64,000 bases of DNA, from NCBI RefSeq assembly GCF_000956535.1, contig NZ_JYIY01000080.1, forward strand, positions 124,001 through 188,000. The letters are read 5' to 3'. The DNA comes from Microbacterium ginsengisoli. Lineage in GTDB: Bacteria; Actinomycetota; Actinomycetes; Actinomycetales; Microbacteriaceae. The notes under the pieces are model-generated. The model was not told the DNA's origin and searched no databases. It saw only the letters and a program-made list of their open reading frames with translations. Shown piece after piece: positions 42,857-53,846 of the stretch. A program made the translations under genes and the position numbers. Within the stretch, counting starts at the first letter, position 1. Each line of letters begins with the position of its first letter.

Positions 42857-45714
42857 GCGACGCCTTCCGCTCCCGCCACATCGGCACGGCCGGCGACAGC
42901 GCACGCCTCGCGCAGGCGCTCGGCTACGCCGACGCCGATGCCGTCGTGCGAGCCGCGGTGCCCGTCGCCATCCTCACCCCTCGCGAGACGCTGGCGGCCC
43001 TGCCGTCCGCGGCGACCGAGCAGGAGACGCTCGCGGAGTTGCGCGGGCTCGCTGCGCGCAATCGGGTGCTGCGACCCATGATCGGGCTCGGCTATTACGA
43101 CACGAACACGCCGTCGGTCATCGCGCGCAACGTGTTCGAGAACCCGTCCTGGTACACGGCCTACACGCCATACCAGCCCGAGATCTCCCAGGGTCGCCTC
43201 GAGGCGCTCATCAACTTCCAGACGATGGTCGCCGACCTCACCGGGCTCGACACGGCCAACGCGTCGATGCTCGACGAGTCCACGGCCGTCGTCGAGGGCA
43301 TGCTGCTCGCGCGCCGGGCCTCGAAGTCCCGCTCGACGGTGTTCCTCGTCGACGCCGACGCACTGCCGCAGACCAAGTCGCTGCTGGCGCACCGTGCCGC
43401 CGCGGTCGGCATCGACCTGCACGAGACGAGCTTCGACCAGTCGCCGCCGCCCGCCGACATCGACGTGTTCGGCGCGTTCATCCAATACCCCGGGGCATCC
43501 GGCCGCGTGTGGGACCCCACCGAGGCCATCGCCGCCGTGCAGGCCGCGGGCGGAAAGGTCGTCGTCGCGGCGGACCTCCTCGCCCTCACCCTGCTGCGCT
43601 CGCCGGGATCTCTCGGCGCCGACGTCGCGGTCGGCACGACCCAGCGCTTCGGCGTGCCGCTCGGCTTCGGCGGACCCCACGCCGGCTACATGGCGGTGCG
43701 GGCGGGTCTCGAGCGCCAGCTTCCGGGTCGCCTGGTGGGTGTGTCGCAGGATGCCGCGGGCCACCCCGCCTACCGGCTGTCGCTGCAGACGCGGGAACAG
43801 CACATCCGGCGGGAGAAGGCGACGTCGAACATCTGCACCGCGCAGGTGCTGCTGGCGGTCATGGCCTCGATGTACGCCGTGTATCACGGCCCCGACGGCC
43901 TGCGGGAGATCGCCCGGGCGGTCGCCGCCCGCGCCTCCTCACTCGCGGACGCGCTCACGTCGACCGGCGCCGAGCTCGTGCACGACGCGTTCTTCGACAC
44001 GGTGCGCGTGCGCGTGCCGGGCCGCGCGGCGGCGATCGTGGCGGACGCGCACGGCCGCGGCATCCAGCTGCTTCTCGTCGACGACGACACCGTGGGCGTC
44101 TCGGTCGATGAGACCACCACCGCAGCCGACCTCGACGCGGTCGTGCAGGCGTTCGGGGGAGCGGCGGGCGCGGCGCGCGCCGGCGCGCTGGGAGTTTCCG
44201 CGCACCTGCCGGCATCGCTGTCGCGCATCGACGAGTTCCTCACGCACGAGGTGTTCCACGCGCACCGTTCCGAGACGCAGATGATGCGGTACCTCAAGAG
44301 CCTCGCCGATCGCGACTACGCGCTCGACCGCGGCATGATCCCGCTCGGCTCGTGCACGATGAAGCTCAACGCGGCCACCGAGATGGCGGCGGTCTCGTGG
44401 CCCGAGTTCGCGAAGATCCACCCGTTCGCGCCCGCCGAGGACGTCGAGGGCTACCTCGAGCTGGTCACGCAGCTCGAGGGCTGGCTCGCCGAGCTCACCG
44501 GCTACGACGCCGTCTCGCTGCAGCCGAACGCCGGCTCGCAGGGCGAGCTCGCCGGGCTCCTCGCGATCCGCGGCTACCACCTGTCTCGCGGCGACCTCTC
44601 GCGCACCGTGTGTCTCATCCCGTCGTCCGCACACGGCACGAATGCGGCATCCGCGGTGCTCGCCGGCATGAGCGTGGTCGTGGTCGCGTGCGACGACGCG
44701 GGCAACGTCGACCTCGACGACCTGCGCGCGAAGATCGCGCTGCACGCCGATGCGCTCTCCGCGCTGATGATCACCTACCCGTCGACCCACGGTGTGTATG
44801 AGCACGACGTGCTCGCGATCACCCAGGCGGTTCACGACGCGGGCGGTCAGGTCTACATCGACGGTGCCAACCTCAACGCGCTGCTCGGATTCGCGCGGTT
44901 CGGCGACCTCGGCGGCGACGTGTCCCACCTGAACCTGCACAAGACGTTCGCGATCCCGCACGGCGGGGGCGGCCCCGGAGTCGGGCCCGTCGCCGCCAAG
45001 GCGCACCTCGCACCGTTCCTGCCGTCGCACGACCAGGCGCAGCGCCACGAGCACGCCGGCGGGTTCACCTTCGACGGCGGAGCGATCTCCGCGGCGCCCT
45101 ACGGTTCCGCCTCGATCCTGCCCATCTCGTGGGCATACGTGCGGATGCTGGGGCCCGAGGGCCTGCGCGACGCCACCTCGCACGCCGTGCTCGCCGCCAA
45201 CTACGTCGCTCAGCGCCTGCGGGCGCACTATCCGGTGCTGTACACGGGCGCGAACGGGCTCGTGGCGCACGAGTGCATCCTCGACCTGCGGCCGTTGCGA
45301 GACGAGACCGGCGTGACCGTCGACGACGTCGCGAAGCGGCTGATCGACTACGGCTTCCACGCGCCGACCATGTCGTTCCCCGTCGCGGGCACGCTCATGG
45401 TCGAGCCGACCGAGTCGGAGGATGTCGCCGAGCTCGACCGCTTCATCGAGGCGATGATCTCCATCAAGGCGGAGGCGATCGCCGTGGGCGCGGGCGAATG
45501 GCCCGCCGACGACAATCCGCTCGTGAACGCGCCCCACACGGCGCAGGCGGTCATCGCGGGGGAGTGGGAGCATCCCTACTCGCGGGAGTTGGCGGTCTAC
45601 CCCGTGGCATCCCTCGTGCGCGGCAAGTACTGGCCGCCGGTGCGCCGCATCGACAACGCCTTCGGCGACCGCAACCTGGTGTGCGCCTGCCCGCCCGTGG
45701 AGGCGTTCGCCTGA
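42853..45714 (+). CDS. gcvP: Glycine dehydrogenase (decarboxylating), P protein (left copy)
   Basis: 953 residues, the single-chain form. PLP-dependent decarboxylation of glycine with transfer to the H protein. The PLP lysine is K697 in [17 protein letters not shown]; the glycine-rich loop and [15 protein letters not shown] are present. The N-terminal half ([42 protein letters not shown]) is complete. The stop is followed at once by the central hairpin of the palindrome. Confidence 0.96.
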   Translation: MSDAFRSRHIGTAGDSARLAQALGYADADAVVRAAVPVAILTPRETLAALPSAATEQETLAELRGLAARNRVLRPMIGLGYYDTNTPSVIARNVFENPSWYTAYTPYQPEISQGRLEALINFQTMVADLTGLDTANASMLDESTAVVEGMLLARRASKSRSTVFLVDADALPQTKSLLAHRAAAVGIDLHETSFDQSPPPADIDVFGAFIQYPGASGRVWDPTEAIAAVQAAGGKVVVAADLLALTLLRSPGSLGADVAVGTTQRFGVPLGFGGPHAGYMAVRAGLERQLPGRLVGVSQDAAGHPAYRLSLQTREQHIRREKATSNICTAQVLLAVMASMYAVYHGPDGLREIARAVAARASSLADALTSTGAELVHDAFFDTVRVRVPGRAAAIVADAHGRGIQLLLVDDDTVGVSVDETTTAADLDAVVQAFGGAAGAARAGALGVSAHLPASLSRIDEFLTHEVFHAHRSETQMMRYLKSLADRDYALDRGMIPLGSCTMKLNAATEMAAVSWPEFAKIHPFAPAEDVEGYLELVTQLEGWLAELTGYDAVSLQPNAGSQGELAGLLAIRGYHLSRGDLSRTVCLIPSSAHGTNAASAVLAGMSVVVVACDDAGNVDLDDLRAKIALHADALSALMITYPSTHGVYEHDVLAITQAVHDAGGQVYIDGANLNALLGFARFGDLGGDVSHLNLHKTFAIPHGGGGPGVGPVAAKAHLAPFLPSHDQAQRHEHAGGFTFDGGAISAAPYGSASILPISWAYVRMLGPEGLRDATSHAVLAANYVAQRLRAHYPVLYTGANGLVAHECILDLRPLRDETGVTVDDVAKRLIDYGFHAPTMSFPVAGTLMVEPTESEDVAELDRFIEAMISIKAEAIAVGAGEWPADDNPLVNAPHTAQAVIAGEWEHPYSRELAVYPVASLVRGKYWPPVRRIDNAFGDRNLVCACPPVEAFA

Positions 45715-45754
45715 CCGCTGCGTCGGCGCGGCCGCGGCCGCGCCGACGCAGCGG
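45715..45754. terminator. Central 40-base palindrome, gcvP terminator hairpin and axis of symmetry
   Basis: Immediately after the left gcvP stop, CCGCTGCGTCGGCGCGGC is followed by CGCG and then its exact reverse complement, ending at the right gcvP stop. It would fold into an 18-bp stem with a four-base loop, a plausible shared terminator. Being a perfect hairpin itself, it is also a natural point for fold-back synthesis to start. Confidence 0.8.
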
Positions 45755-48616
45755 TCAGGCGAACGCCTCCACGGGCGGGCAGGCGCACACCAGGTTGCGG
45801 TCGCCGAAGGCGTTGTCGATGCGGCGCACCGGCGGCCAGTACTTGCCGCGCACGAGGGATGCCACGGGGTAGACCGCCAACTCCCGCGAGTAGGGATGCT
45901 CCCACTCCCCCGCGATGACCGCCTGCGCCGTGTGGGGCGCGTTCACGAGCGGATTGTCGTCGGCGGGCCATTCGCCCGCGCCCACGGCGATCGCCTCCGC
46001 CTTGATGGAGATCATCGCCTCGATGAAGCGGTCGAGCTCGGCGACATCCTCCGACTCGGTCGGCTCGACCATGAGCGTGCCCGCGACGGGGAACGACATG
46101 GTCGGCGCGTGGAAGCCGTAGTCGATCAGCCGCTTCGCGACGTCGTCGACGGTCACGCCGGTCTCGTCTCGCAACGGCCGCAGGTCGAGGATGCACTCGT
46201 GCGCCACGAGCCCGTTCGCGCCCGTGTACAGCACCGGATAGTGCGCCCGCAGGCGCTGAGCGACGTAGTTGGCGGCGAGCACGGCGTGCGAGGTGGCGTC
46301 GCGCAGGCCCTCGGGCCCCAGCATCCGCACGTATGCCCACGAGATGGGCAGGATCGAGGCGGAACCGTAGGGCGCCGCGGAGATCGCTCCGCCGTCGAAG
46401 GTGAACCCGCCGGCGTGCTCGTGGCGCTGCGCCTGGTCGTGCGACGGCAGGAACGGTGCGAGGTGCGCCTTGGCGGCGACGGGCCCGACTCCGGGGCCGC
46501 CCCCGCCGTGCGGGATCGCGAACGTCTTGTGCAGGTTCAGGTGGGACACGTCGCCGCCGAGGTCGCCGAACCGCGCGAATCCGAGCAGCGCGTTGAGGTT
46601 GGCACCGTCGATGTAGACCTGACCGCCCGCGTCGTGAACCGCCTGGGTGATCGCGAGCACGTCGTGCTCATACACACCGTGGGTCGACGGGTAGGTGATC
46701 ATCAGCGCGGAGAGCGCATCGGCGTGCAGCGCGATCTTCGCGCGCAGGTCGTCGAGGTCGACGTTGCCCGCGTCGTCGCACGCGACCACGACCACGCTCA
46801 TGCCGGCGAGCACCGCGGATGCCGCATTCGTGCCGTGTGCGGACGACGGGATGAGACACACGGTGCGCGAGAGGTCGCCGCGAGACAGGTGGTAGCCGCG
46901 GATCGCGAGGAGCCCGGCGAGCTCGCCCTGCGAGCCGGCGTTCGGCTGCAGCGAGACGGCGTCGTAGCCGGTGAGCTCGGCGAGCCAGCCCTCGAGCTGC
47001 GTGACCAGCTCGAGGTAGCCCTCGACGTCCTCGGCGGGCGCGAACGGGTGGATCTTCGCGAACTCGGGCCACGAGACCGCCGCCATCTCGGTGGCCGCGT
47101 TGAGCTTCATCGTGCACGAGCCGAGCGGGATCATGCCGCGGTCGAGCGCGTAGTCGCGATCGGCGAGGCTCTTGAGGTACCGCATCATCTGCGTCTCGGA
47201 ACGGTGCGCGTGGAACACCTCGTGCGTGAGGAACTCGTCGATGCGCGACAGCGATGCCGGCAGGTGCGCGGAAACTCCCAGCGCGCCGGCGCGCGCCGCG
47301 CCCGCCGCTCCCCCGAACGCCTGCACGACCGCGTCGAGGTCGGCTGCGGTGGTGGTCTCATCGACCGAGACGCCCACGGTGTCGTCGTCGACGAGAAGCA
47401 GCTGGATGCCGCGGCCGTGCGCGTCCGCCACGATCGCCGCCGCGCGGCCCGGCACGCGCACGCGCACCGTGTCGAAGAACGCGTCGTGCACGAGCTCGGC
47501 GCCGGTCGACGTGAGCGCGTCCGCGAGTGAGGAGGCGCGGGCGGCGACCGCCCGGGCGATCTCCCGCAGGCCGTCGGGGCCGTGATACACGGCGTACATC
47601 GAGGCCATGACCGCCAGCAGCACCTGCGCGGTGCAGATGTTCGACGTCGCCTTCTCCCGCCGGATGTGCTGTTCCCGCGTCTGCAGCGACAGCCGGTAGG
47701 CGGGGTGGCCCGCGGCATCCTGCGACACACCCACCAGGCGACCCGGAAGCTGGCGCTCGAGACCCGCCCGCACCGCCATGTAGCCGGCGTGGGGTCCGCC
47801 GAAGCCGAGCGGCACGCCGAAGCGCTGGGTCGTGCCGACCGCGACGTCGGCGCCGAGAGATCCCGGCGAGCGCAGCAGGGTGAGGGCGAGGAGGTCCGCC
47901 GCGACGACGACCTTTCCGCCCGCGGCCTGCACGGCGGCGATGGCCTCGGTGGGGTCCCACACGCGGCCGGATGCCCCGGGGTATTGGATGAACGCGCCGA
48001 ACACGTCGATGTCGGCGGGCGGCGGCGACTGGTCGAAGCTCGTCTCGTGCAGGTCGATGCCGACCGCGGCGGCACGGTGCGCCAGCAGCGACTTGGTCTG
48101 CGGCAGTGCGTCGGCGTCGACGAGGAACACCGTCGAGCGGGACTTCGAGGCCCGGCGCGCGAGCAGCATGCCCTCGACGACGGCCGTGGACTCGTCGAGC
48201 ATCGACGCGTTGGCCGTGTCGAGCCCGGTGAGGTCGGCGACCATCGTCTGGAAGTTGATGAGCGCCTCGAGGCGACCCTGGGAGATCTCGGGCTGGTATG
48301 GCGTGTAGGCCGTGTACCAGGACGGGTTCTCGAACACGTTGCGCGCGATGACCGACGGCGTGTTCGTGTCGTAATAGCCGAGCCCGATCATGGGTCGCAG
48401 CACCCGATTGCGCGCAGCGAGCCCGCGCAACTCCGCGAGCGTCTCCTGCTCGGTCGCCGCGGACGGCAGGGCCGCCAGCGTCTCGCGAGGGGTGAGGATG
48501 GCGACGGGCACCGCGGCTCGCACGACGGCATCGGCGTCGGCGTAGCCGAGCGCCTGCGCGAGGCGTGCGCTGTCGCCGGCCGTGCCGATGTGGCGGGAGC
48601 GGAAGGCGTCGCTCAC
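45755..48616 (-). CDS. gcvP: Glycine dehydrogenase (decarboxylating), P protein (right copy)
   Basis: Identical 953-residue protein to the left copy, in opposite orientation, including the PLP lysine. The two gcvP genes converge with only 40 bases between stop codons. Confidence 0.95.
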   Translation of the reverse strand: MSDAFRSRHIGTAGDSARLAQALGYADADAVVRAAVPVAILTPRETLAALPSAATEQETLAELRGLAARNRVLRPMIGLGYYDTNTPSVIARNVFENPSWYTAYTPYQPEISQGRLEALINFQTMVADLTGLDTANASMLDESTAVVEGMLLARRASKSRSTVFLVDADALPQTKSLLAHRAAAVGIDLHETSFDQSPPPADIDVFGAFIQYPGASGRVWDPTEAIAAVQAAGGKVVVAADLLALTLLRSPGSLGADVAVGTTQRFGVPLGFGGPHAGYMAVRAGLERQLPGRLVGVSQDAAGHPAYRLSLQTREQHIRREKATSNICTAQVLLAVMASMYAVYHGPDGLREIARAVAARASSLADALTSTGAELVHDAFFDTVRVRVPGRAAAIVADAHGRGIQLLLVDDDTVGVSVDETTTAADLDAVVQAFGGAAGAARAGALGVSAHLPASLSRIDEFLTHEVFHAHRSETQMMRYLKSLADRDYALDRGMIPLGSCTMKLNAATEMAAVSWPEFAKIHPFAPAEDVEGYLELVTQLEGWLAELTGYDAVSLQPNAGSQGELAGLLAIRGYHLSRGDLSRTVCLIPSSAHGTNAASAVLAGMSVVVVACDDAGNVDLDDLRAKIALHADALSALMITYPSTHGVYEHDVLAITQAVHDAGGQVYIDGANLNALLGFARFGDLGGDVSHLNLHKTFAIPHGGGGPGVGPVAAKAHLAPFLPSHDQAQRHEHAGGFTFDGGAISAAPYGSASILPISWAYVRMLGPEGLRDATSHAVLAANYVAQRLRAHYPVLYTGANGLVAHECILDLRPLRDETGVTVDDVAKRLIDYGFHAPTMSFPVAGTLMVEPTESEDVAELDRFIEAMISIKAEAIAVGAGEWPADDNPLVNAPHTAQAVIAGEWEHPYSRELAVYPVASLVRGKYWPPVRRIDNAFGDRNLVCACPPVEAFA

Positions 48617-48993
48617 GCAGCGCCGCCGGTCAGCTCGTCGTAGGCGGCGCGATCGAGGAGCCCCTCGATCGCCTCACCATCGAGCTCGACCCGCACGAGC
48701 CACGCCGCGAAGGCGTCGGCGTTCACGAGCGCCGGGTCGCTGTCGACGTCGCCGTTCACCTCGATGACGCGGCCGGACACGGGCGCGTAGAGCTCGCCGA
48801 CCGACTTCGTCGACTCGATCTCGCCGCACACCTGGCCGGCGGTCACCGTGCCATCGATGGCGGGGAGCTCGACGAACACCACGTCGCCGAGCTTCTCGGC
48901 GGCGTAGTCCGTGATGCCGAAGGTGGCGACATCCCCTTCGATGAGCACCCATTCGTGCTCGGCGGTGTACTTGAGTGCGTCGCGGTCGGTCAT
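48613..48993 (-). CDS. gcvH: Glycine cleavage system H protein (right copy)
   Basis: Identical 126-residue mirror copy with lipoyl lysine K63; overlaps at both ends are kept (ATGA with gcvT, GTGA with gcvP). Confidence 0.95.
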   Translation of the reverse strand: MTDRDALKYTAEHEWVLIEGDVATFGITDYAAEKLGDVVFVELPAIDGTVTAGQVCGEIESTKSVGELYAPVSGRVIEVNGDVDSDPALVNADAFAAWLVRVELDGEAIEGLLDRAAYDELTGGAA

Positions 48994-50114
48994 GCGTTCC
49001 TCCGATAGAAGGGCGGGGTGGTCACGGTGGCGGGGATGAGAGTGCCGCGCACGTCGATCGCGAGAGCCGTGCCGGGGGCGGCGTGCGCGGGCGAGACGTA
49101 GGCGAGTGCGATCGGGTGTCCGAGCGTGGGGCTGAGCGCGCCGGAGGTGATCTCTCCGACCGCGTCGCCGTCGGGCGTGCGCACCTCGTAGCCGGCGCGG
49201 CCGGCGCGCCTGCCCTCGGCGACCAGCCCGACGAGCACCGGGCGATCGGTGAGGTCGGCGGCCTCGAGCGCGGCCTTTCCGACGAAGTCGGGCTTGTCGA
49301 GCACGGGCACGCGGCCGAGACCGGCCTGCGCGGGCAGGGTGTCGAGCGTCAGCTCGTGGCCGTAGAGCGGCATGCCGGCCTCGAGGCGCAGCGTGTCGCG
49401 GGCGGCGAGCCCGGCGGGCACGAGCCCGACCGGCTCGCCCGCGACAAGGAGGGCGTCCCAGAGCCGCGCCGCGATGCCGACGGGGGCGAGGAGCTCGAAG
49501 CCGTCTTCACCCGTGTACCCGGTGCGCAGCACCAGCACGTCGGCGTCGAAGGCGCGCGCCCGCGACCACGCGTAGTACTTCAGGTCGGCGACCGGGGGCG
49601 CGACATCCGTCAACTCGTCGAGGGCGGCGAGCACCTCGACGGCGCGCGGGCCCTGCACCGCCAGCAGGGCATAGTCGTCACTGACGTCGGCGACGGATGC
49701 CGCGAACTCCCCCACCCGCTCGGCGAGCGCCGCGGCGACGGGCCCGCGGTTGCCCGCGTTCGCGATCACGAGGAACCGCTCGTCGGCGAGTCGATAGACG
49801 ATCAGGTCGTCGATGACGCCGCCCGACGGGGCGAGCAGCAGCGAGTACTTCGCCTTGCCGATCGCGAGGGCAGACAGGCGGCCGGCGAGCGCGGCGTCGA
49901 GGTAGGCGCCGGCATCCGCGCCGACGACGTCGAACTCGGCCATGTGCGAGATGTCGAACAGGCCCGCCGCCTCGCGCACCGCGCGGTGCTCGGCGAGATC
50001 GGACGAGTAGCGCACCGGCATGAGCCAGCCGCCGAAGTCGGTGAACGAGGCACCGAGGGCGTCGTGACGGGCGTGCAGCGCCGTCGTGCGGGATGTGGAG
50101 GTGGGGTCGGTCAT
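48990..50114 (-). CDS. gcvT: Glycine cleavage system T protein (right copy)
   Basis: Identical 374-residue mirror copy, directly downstream of its own copy of the glycine riboswitch and GGGAGA ribosome site, so this copy is potentially fully expressed and regulated. Confidence 0.95.
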   Translation of the reverse strand: MTDPTSTSRTTALHARHDALGASFTDFGGWLMPVRYSSDLAEHRAVREAAGLFDISHMAEFDVVGADAGAYLDAALAGRLSALAIGKAKYSLLLAPSGGVIDDLIVYRLADERFLVIANAGNRGPVAAALAERVGEFAASVADVSDDYALLAVQGPRAVEVLAALDELTDVAPPVADLKYYAWSRARAFDADVLVLRTGYTGEDGFELLAPVGIAARLWDALLVAGEPVGLVPAGLAARDTLRLEAGMPLYGHELTLDTLPAQAGLGRVPVLDKPDFVGKAALEAADLTDRPVLVGLVAEGRRAGRAGYEVRTPDGDAVGEITSGALSPTLGHPIALAYVSPAHAAPGTALAIDVRGTLIPATVTTPPFYRRNA

Positions 50115-50162
50115 GAGTTCTCCCGTGCAGGGGCGGGCGACCGTCAATCGACGGTCTCGAAC

Positions 50163-50363
50163 TCCCCCTCTGTCATCGGCCTGAGAGCTTGCTCGCGGCA
50201 TCCGTCACAGAGTCGGATGCCGCGGCTTTCACCGTCGGCGGACGCGTATGCGTCGCTTTCCAGAGCGGCCCGACCGGGGCGGTACGGCTACCTGAGAGAT
50301 TGGCGGGGAGGCTTGCTCCTTCGGTGCCCGTCGCCGGCTGCGACGGAGCTCTCCCGCTACGGT
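50163..50363 (-). ncRNA. Tandem glycine riboswitch (right copy)
   Basis: Exact mirror of the left riboswitch, with both aptamers and the downstream hairpin intact, leading into the right gcvT. Confidence 0.92.
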
Positions 50364-50390
50364 CACGGGGCCTTGTTGACTTGTGCGGCC

Positions 50391-50396
50391 AGCTTA
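50391..50396 (-). promoter_or_regulatory. -10 element for the gcv operon (right copy)
   Basis: Mirror of TAAGCT; intact. Confidence 0.4.
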
Positions 50397-50411
50397 GCGG
50401 CACCGGTGCGC

Positions 50412-51590
50412 TCAGCGGATGCAGGCGCCCGACGACACGGTCTGCTGCATGCTCTCCGCCTGGGCGACCACCGAGGTCAGCTCGGCGGTGGTCATCGCGT
50501 AGCCGACGTTGGGGTCGCTGTCGCTGCGGGCGAAGACGATGCCCACAGCCCGTCCCGACGCGTCGAGGAGCGGCCCGCCGGAGTTGCCGGGCCGCACCAC
50601 GGCGTCCAGGGCGTAGATGTCGCGCACGTCCGATCCGCTCCCGTAGATGTCGGGCACCCGCGCCTCTCCCACGCTCGTGACCGAGGCGTTCCCCGACGTG
50701 AACGGGCCGCCATAGGGATAACCCTGCACGACGGCGGCGGCGCCGGCGGTGAGTGTCGCGCCGAGCGGGATGGCTGCGGCATCCAGCCCGTCGGTCGCGA
50801 TGACCGCGATGTCGTTGTGCGGATCGTCGTACACGATGCGACCCTCGACGGCGGCGCGACCCGGGAGCTCCACGATGGGGTTCGTGACTCCGGCGACGAC
50901 ATGCGCGTTGGTGACGACACGGTCCGGAGCGATCACGAAGCCGGATCCCGTGGAGGTCTCGCTGCACGCATAGGCCGTGCCCGAGATACGGGCGACCGAC
51001 TGCGCGGCGGCGTTGAGTGCCGGGTCGGCGAGGTCGATCGGGGCGGCGGCGGGTGCGGTGGCGGCTCCGTCGAGCAGCGCCCCGAACTGCGGCAGCCCGT
51101 CGCTGAGCACCCCCTGGCGCAGCTGCGCGAGGGCCTGCGACAGCGGGCTCGGGGTGAGATCGTCGATCGTGCGCAGCACCGTCGACGACGCGACGGCAGG
51201 GGCGAGCACGGGCGTGCCCGTCACCACCACGCTCTGCCCCACGAGCGAGATCGCGAGGGCGGCGACGACGACGCTCAGCGCGCCTCCCAGGACGCGATCG
51301 ACGATGCCGAGGCGCAGGCGGTCGACGCCGCGCCGCAGGCGCATGCCGATGGCGCCGCCGAGCGTGCCGCCCGCGAACAGGAGCGCGATGCCCGCCGCGA
51401 GCACGATGAGTCCGCGCCACTGGGACCACGGCACAACGCCCGACAGCAGCGGCAGCAGCCACCACGCGGCGGCGCCCGCCGCCACGACGCCGAGCAGTGC
51501 ACCGGCGCTCGCGAGAAGACCCCGGGCGATGCCACCGGCGAGCGCGCCGATGAGCAGGAGCACCGCGATCACATCGACGACGAGCGACAT
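50412..51590 (-). CDS. MarP-like membrane serine protease (right copy)
   Basis: Identical 392-residue mirror copy with the triad H230, D260, S337 and the same divergent arrangement with the nad operon. Confidence 0.92.
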   Translation of the reverse strand: MSLVVDVIAVLLLIGALAGGIARGLLASAGALLGVVAAGAAAWWLLPLLSGVVPWSQWRGLIVLAAGIALLFAGGTLGGAIGMRLRRGVDRLRLGIVDRVLGGALSVVVAALAISLVGQSVVVTGTPVLAPAVASSTVLRTIDDLTPSPLSQALAQLRQGVLSDGLPQFGALLDGAATAPAAAPIDLADPALNAAAQSVARISGTAYACSETSTGSGFVIAPDRVVTNAHVVAGVTNPIVELPGRAAVEGRIVYDDPHNDIAVIATDGLDAAAIPLGATLTAGAAAVVQGYPYGGPFTSGNASVTSVGEARVPDIYGSGSDVRDIYALDAVVRPGNSGGPLLDASGRAVGIVFARSDSDPNVGYAMTTAELTSVVAQAESMQQTVSSGACIR

Positions 51591-51656
51591 GGATGCCTCC
51601 TCCTCCCCCGCCTGGATGTCTCACGGTACGACGGATCCGCTGGGAATCGTCCCGGT

Positions 51657-51685
51657 TTGCCTTCGAGTCATCGAGACTCTAAGAT
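51657..51685 (+). promoter_or_regulatory. nad operon promoter with an inverted repeat in the spacer (right copy)
   Basis: TTGCCT (51657-51662), 17-base spacer, TAAGAT (51680-51685). The repeat GAGTC-ATCGA-GACTC is at 51665-51679. Intact mirror of the left copy. Confidence 0.6.
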
Positions 51686-51699
51686 CGCTTCTGGTCATC

Positions 51700-52497
51700 A
51701 TGACACTAACCATCCGTTCCGAGAGCGCCGCGTCGGCACCGTCCCCGTCGGACCCGACGCGCGTCGCCGTGTCGACCGTGATCTTCACCCTGCGGCGGCC
51801 CGACGGGTGCGACCTGCCCGTGCTCTCCCTGCCGCTCGTGCGCCGCACCCGTGACCCGTACGGCGACTTCTGGGCCCTCCCCGGCGGATGGCTCGACGCC
51901 GACGAGGAGCTGGAGGATGCGGCATCCCGCACCCTCGGCGAGACGACCGGCCTCGCCGCGAGCTACCTCGAGCAGCTCTACGCCTTCGGCGCCATCGACC
52001 GCTCCCCCTCGCGGGTCATCTCGATCGTCTACTGGGCGCTGCTGCGCTCCGACGACGTCGACGCTCAGCTGGCCGCGCACCTCGCCGCCGGCGACGCCCC
52101 CGAGAACGTCGAGTGGTTCGACGCCGCCCACCTGCCGACCCTCGCCTTCGACCACAACGCGATCGTCGACTACGCCCTGTGGCGCCTGCGCAACAAGGTG
52201 GGCTACAGCCGCATCGCCCACGGCTTCCTGCCCGGATCGTTCACGCTCGCTGAGCTGCGCGAGGTGTACGAGGCGATCCTCGAGCGCCGCCTGGACCCTG
52301 CCAACTTCCGCCGCCAGGTGGAGGGCTCCGGAACCCTCATCCCCACCGACGACTTCCGCACGGGCAGCCATCGACCGGCGCGCCTGTACCGGTACAACCA
52401 CGACGTCGAGCTCTCCGATCGCGGGCCGCTCGGCACCGCCCCGCCCGCTTCTCGCGAACAGTCAGCCACACCGCACACCCCGAAGGAGGCGCGATGA
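51700..52497 (+). CDS. ndnR: Nudix-related NAD repressor (NrtR/NdnR type, right copy)
   Basis: Identical 265-residue mirror copy. It starts the right-arm NAD operon, and its stop overlaps the nadA start as ATGA. Confidence 0.87.
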   Translation: MTLTIRSESAASAPSPSDPTRVAVSTVIFTLRRPDGCDLPVLSLPLVRRTRDPYGDFWALPGGWLDADEELEDAASRTLGETTGLAASYLEQLYAFGAIDRSPSRVISIVYWALLRSDDVDAQLAAHLAAGDAPENVEWFDAAHLPTLAFDHNAIVDYALWRLRNKVGYSRIAHGFLPGSFTLAELREVYEAILERRLDPANFRRQVEGSGTLIPTDDFRTGSHRPARLYRYNHDVELSDRGPLGTAPPASREQSATPHTPKEAR

Positions 52498-53846
52498 GCG
52501 CCGTCAACATCGCCCTGCGCCCGCGCGACGAGATCGATCCGTCGGTCGACCACGTCATCCAGTCGCTCGTCTCCGGCGGATCCGCCGACGCGACCTGCAC
52601 GACCGACCTCGCGGCCGGCCCGTGGACGTTCGACGTGAGCGAGGGCTACGGGCCCGGTGCCTCGATGGGTGACGTCATCCCCACCGGGTCACCCCGCCAG
52701 GGCTCGCTGCCGCAGGAGTACCGCGACGCCGACCCGGCCGATCTGGATGACCGCATCCGTGCGGCGAAGCAGATGCTCGGCGACCGCGTCGTCGTACTCG
52801 GCCACTTCTACCAGCGCGAGGAGGTCGTGCGGCACGCCGACTACGTCGGCGACTCGTTCCAGCTCGCGACCGCCGCGAAAGCCCACCCCGACGCCGAGGC
52901 GATCGTGTTCTGCGGCGTGCACTTCATGGCCGAGACCGCCGACCTCCTCTCCGGAGCGGACCAGGCCGTCATCCTCCCGAACCTCGCCGCCGGCTGCTCG
53001 ATGGCCGACATGGCCGACATCGATCAGGTCGAGGAGTGCTGGGAGCAGTTGGCTGAGATCTACGGCGACATGGATGCCGCGGACGCCGACGGGCTCGTGC
53101 CGGTCATCCCGGTCACCTATATGAACTCGTCCGCCGCGATCAAGGGATTCGTCGGCCGCCACGGCGGCATCGTCTGCACGTCGTCGAACGCGCGCACGGT
53201 GCTCGAGTGGGCGTTCGAGCGCGGACGCCGCGTGCTGTTCTTCCCCGACCAGCACCTCGGCCGCAACACGGCCAAGGCCATGGGTGTGCCCCTCGCGCAG
53301 ATGCCGATGTGGAATCCGAACCGTCCCCTCGGCGGCTCGAACGCCGACGAGCTCGCGGATGCCCGCGTCATCCTCTGGCACGGGTTCTGCTCGGTGCACC
53401 GTCGCTTCTCGGTCGCCCAGATCGACAAGGCGCGTGCCGAGCACCCCGGCGTGCGCGTGATCGTGCATCCCGAGTGCCCGATGGACGTCGTCGATGCGGC
53501 CGACGAGGCCGGATCGACCGACTACATCCGCAAGGCGATCGAGGCGGCGACCGAGCCCACGACGTTCGCGATCGGCACCGAGGTCAACCTCGTGCAGCGC
53601 CTCGCCGCCCAGCACCCGCAGCACGAGATCTTCTGCCTCGACCCGGTCGTGTGCCCGTGCTCGACGATGTACCGCATCCACCCCGGCTACCTCGCCTGGA
53701 CACTCGAGTCCCTGGTCGCGGGAGAGGTCGTCAACCGCATCACGGTGCCGGGCGACGTCGCCGACCCCGCCCGCATCGCGCTCGAGCGCATGCTCGCGGC
53801 GAAGCCGCCGGCAGGACGCGTCGAGACGCCGGGGAGCGCGCGGTGA
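52494..53846 (+). CDS. nadA: Quinolinate synthase A (right copy)
   Basis: Identical 450-residue mirror copy with the same cluster cysteines; GGAGGCGCG precedes ATG 52494. Confidence 0.94.
   Translation: MSAVNIALRPRDEIDPSVDHVIQSLVSGGSADATCTTDLAAGPWTFDVSEGYGPGASMGDVIPTGSPRQGSLPQEYRDADPADLDDRIRAAKQMLGDRVVVLGHFYQREEVVRHADYVGDSFQLATAAKAHPDAEAIVFCGVHFMAETADLLSGADQAVILPNLAAGCSMADMADIDQVEECWEQLAEIYGDMDAADADGLVPVIPVTYMNSSAAIKGFVGRHGGIVCTSSNARTVLEWAFERGRRVLFFPDQHLGRNTAKAMGVPLAQMPMWNPNRPLGGSNADELADARVILWHGFCSVHRRFSVAQIDKARAEHPGVRVIVHPECPMDVVDAADEAGSTDYIRKAIEAATEPTTFAIGTEVNLVQRLAAQHPQHEIFCLDPVVCPCSTMYRIHPGYLAWTLESLVAGEVVNRITVPGDVADPARIALERMLAAKPPAGRVETPGSAR

Larger units (their letters stand above)
27469..45734 (+). 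repeat. Giant perfect inverted repeat, left arm
   Basis: Every base examined, and every predicted protein in both directions, matches the reverse complement of 45735-64000 (x pairs with 91469 - x). There is no spacer between arms. The left limit given is only where the window runs out on the right; the real arm could extend further left. No transposase, integrase or direct flanking repeat is seen. See the findings for artefact versus real duplication. Confidence 0.97.

Noticed and set aside
45715..45754. A hairpin telomere of a linear chromosome at the symmetry axis
   Set aside because: No telomere resolvase or protelomerase gene is visible, and the axis is explained by an ordinary terminator hairpin after gcvP. 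Kept only as a remote alternative in the palindrome finding.
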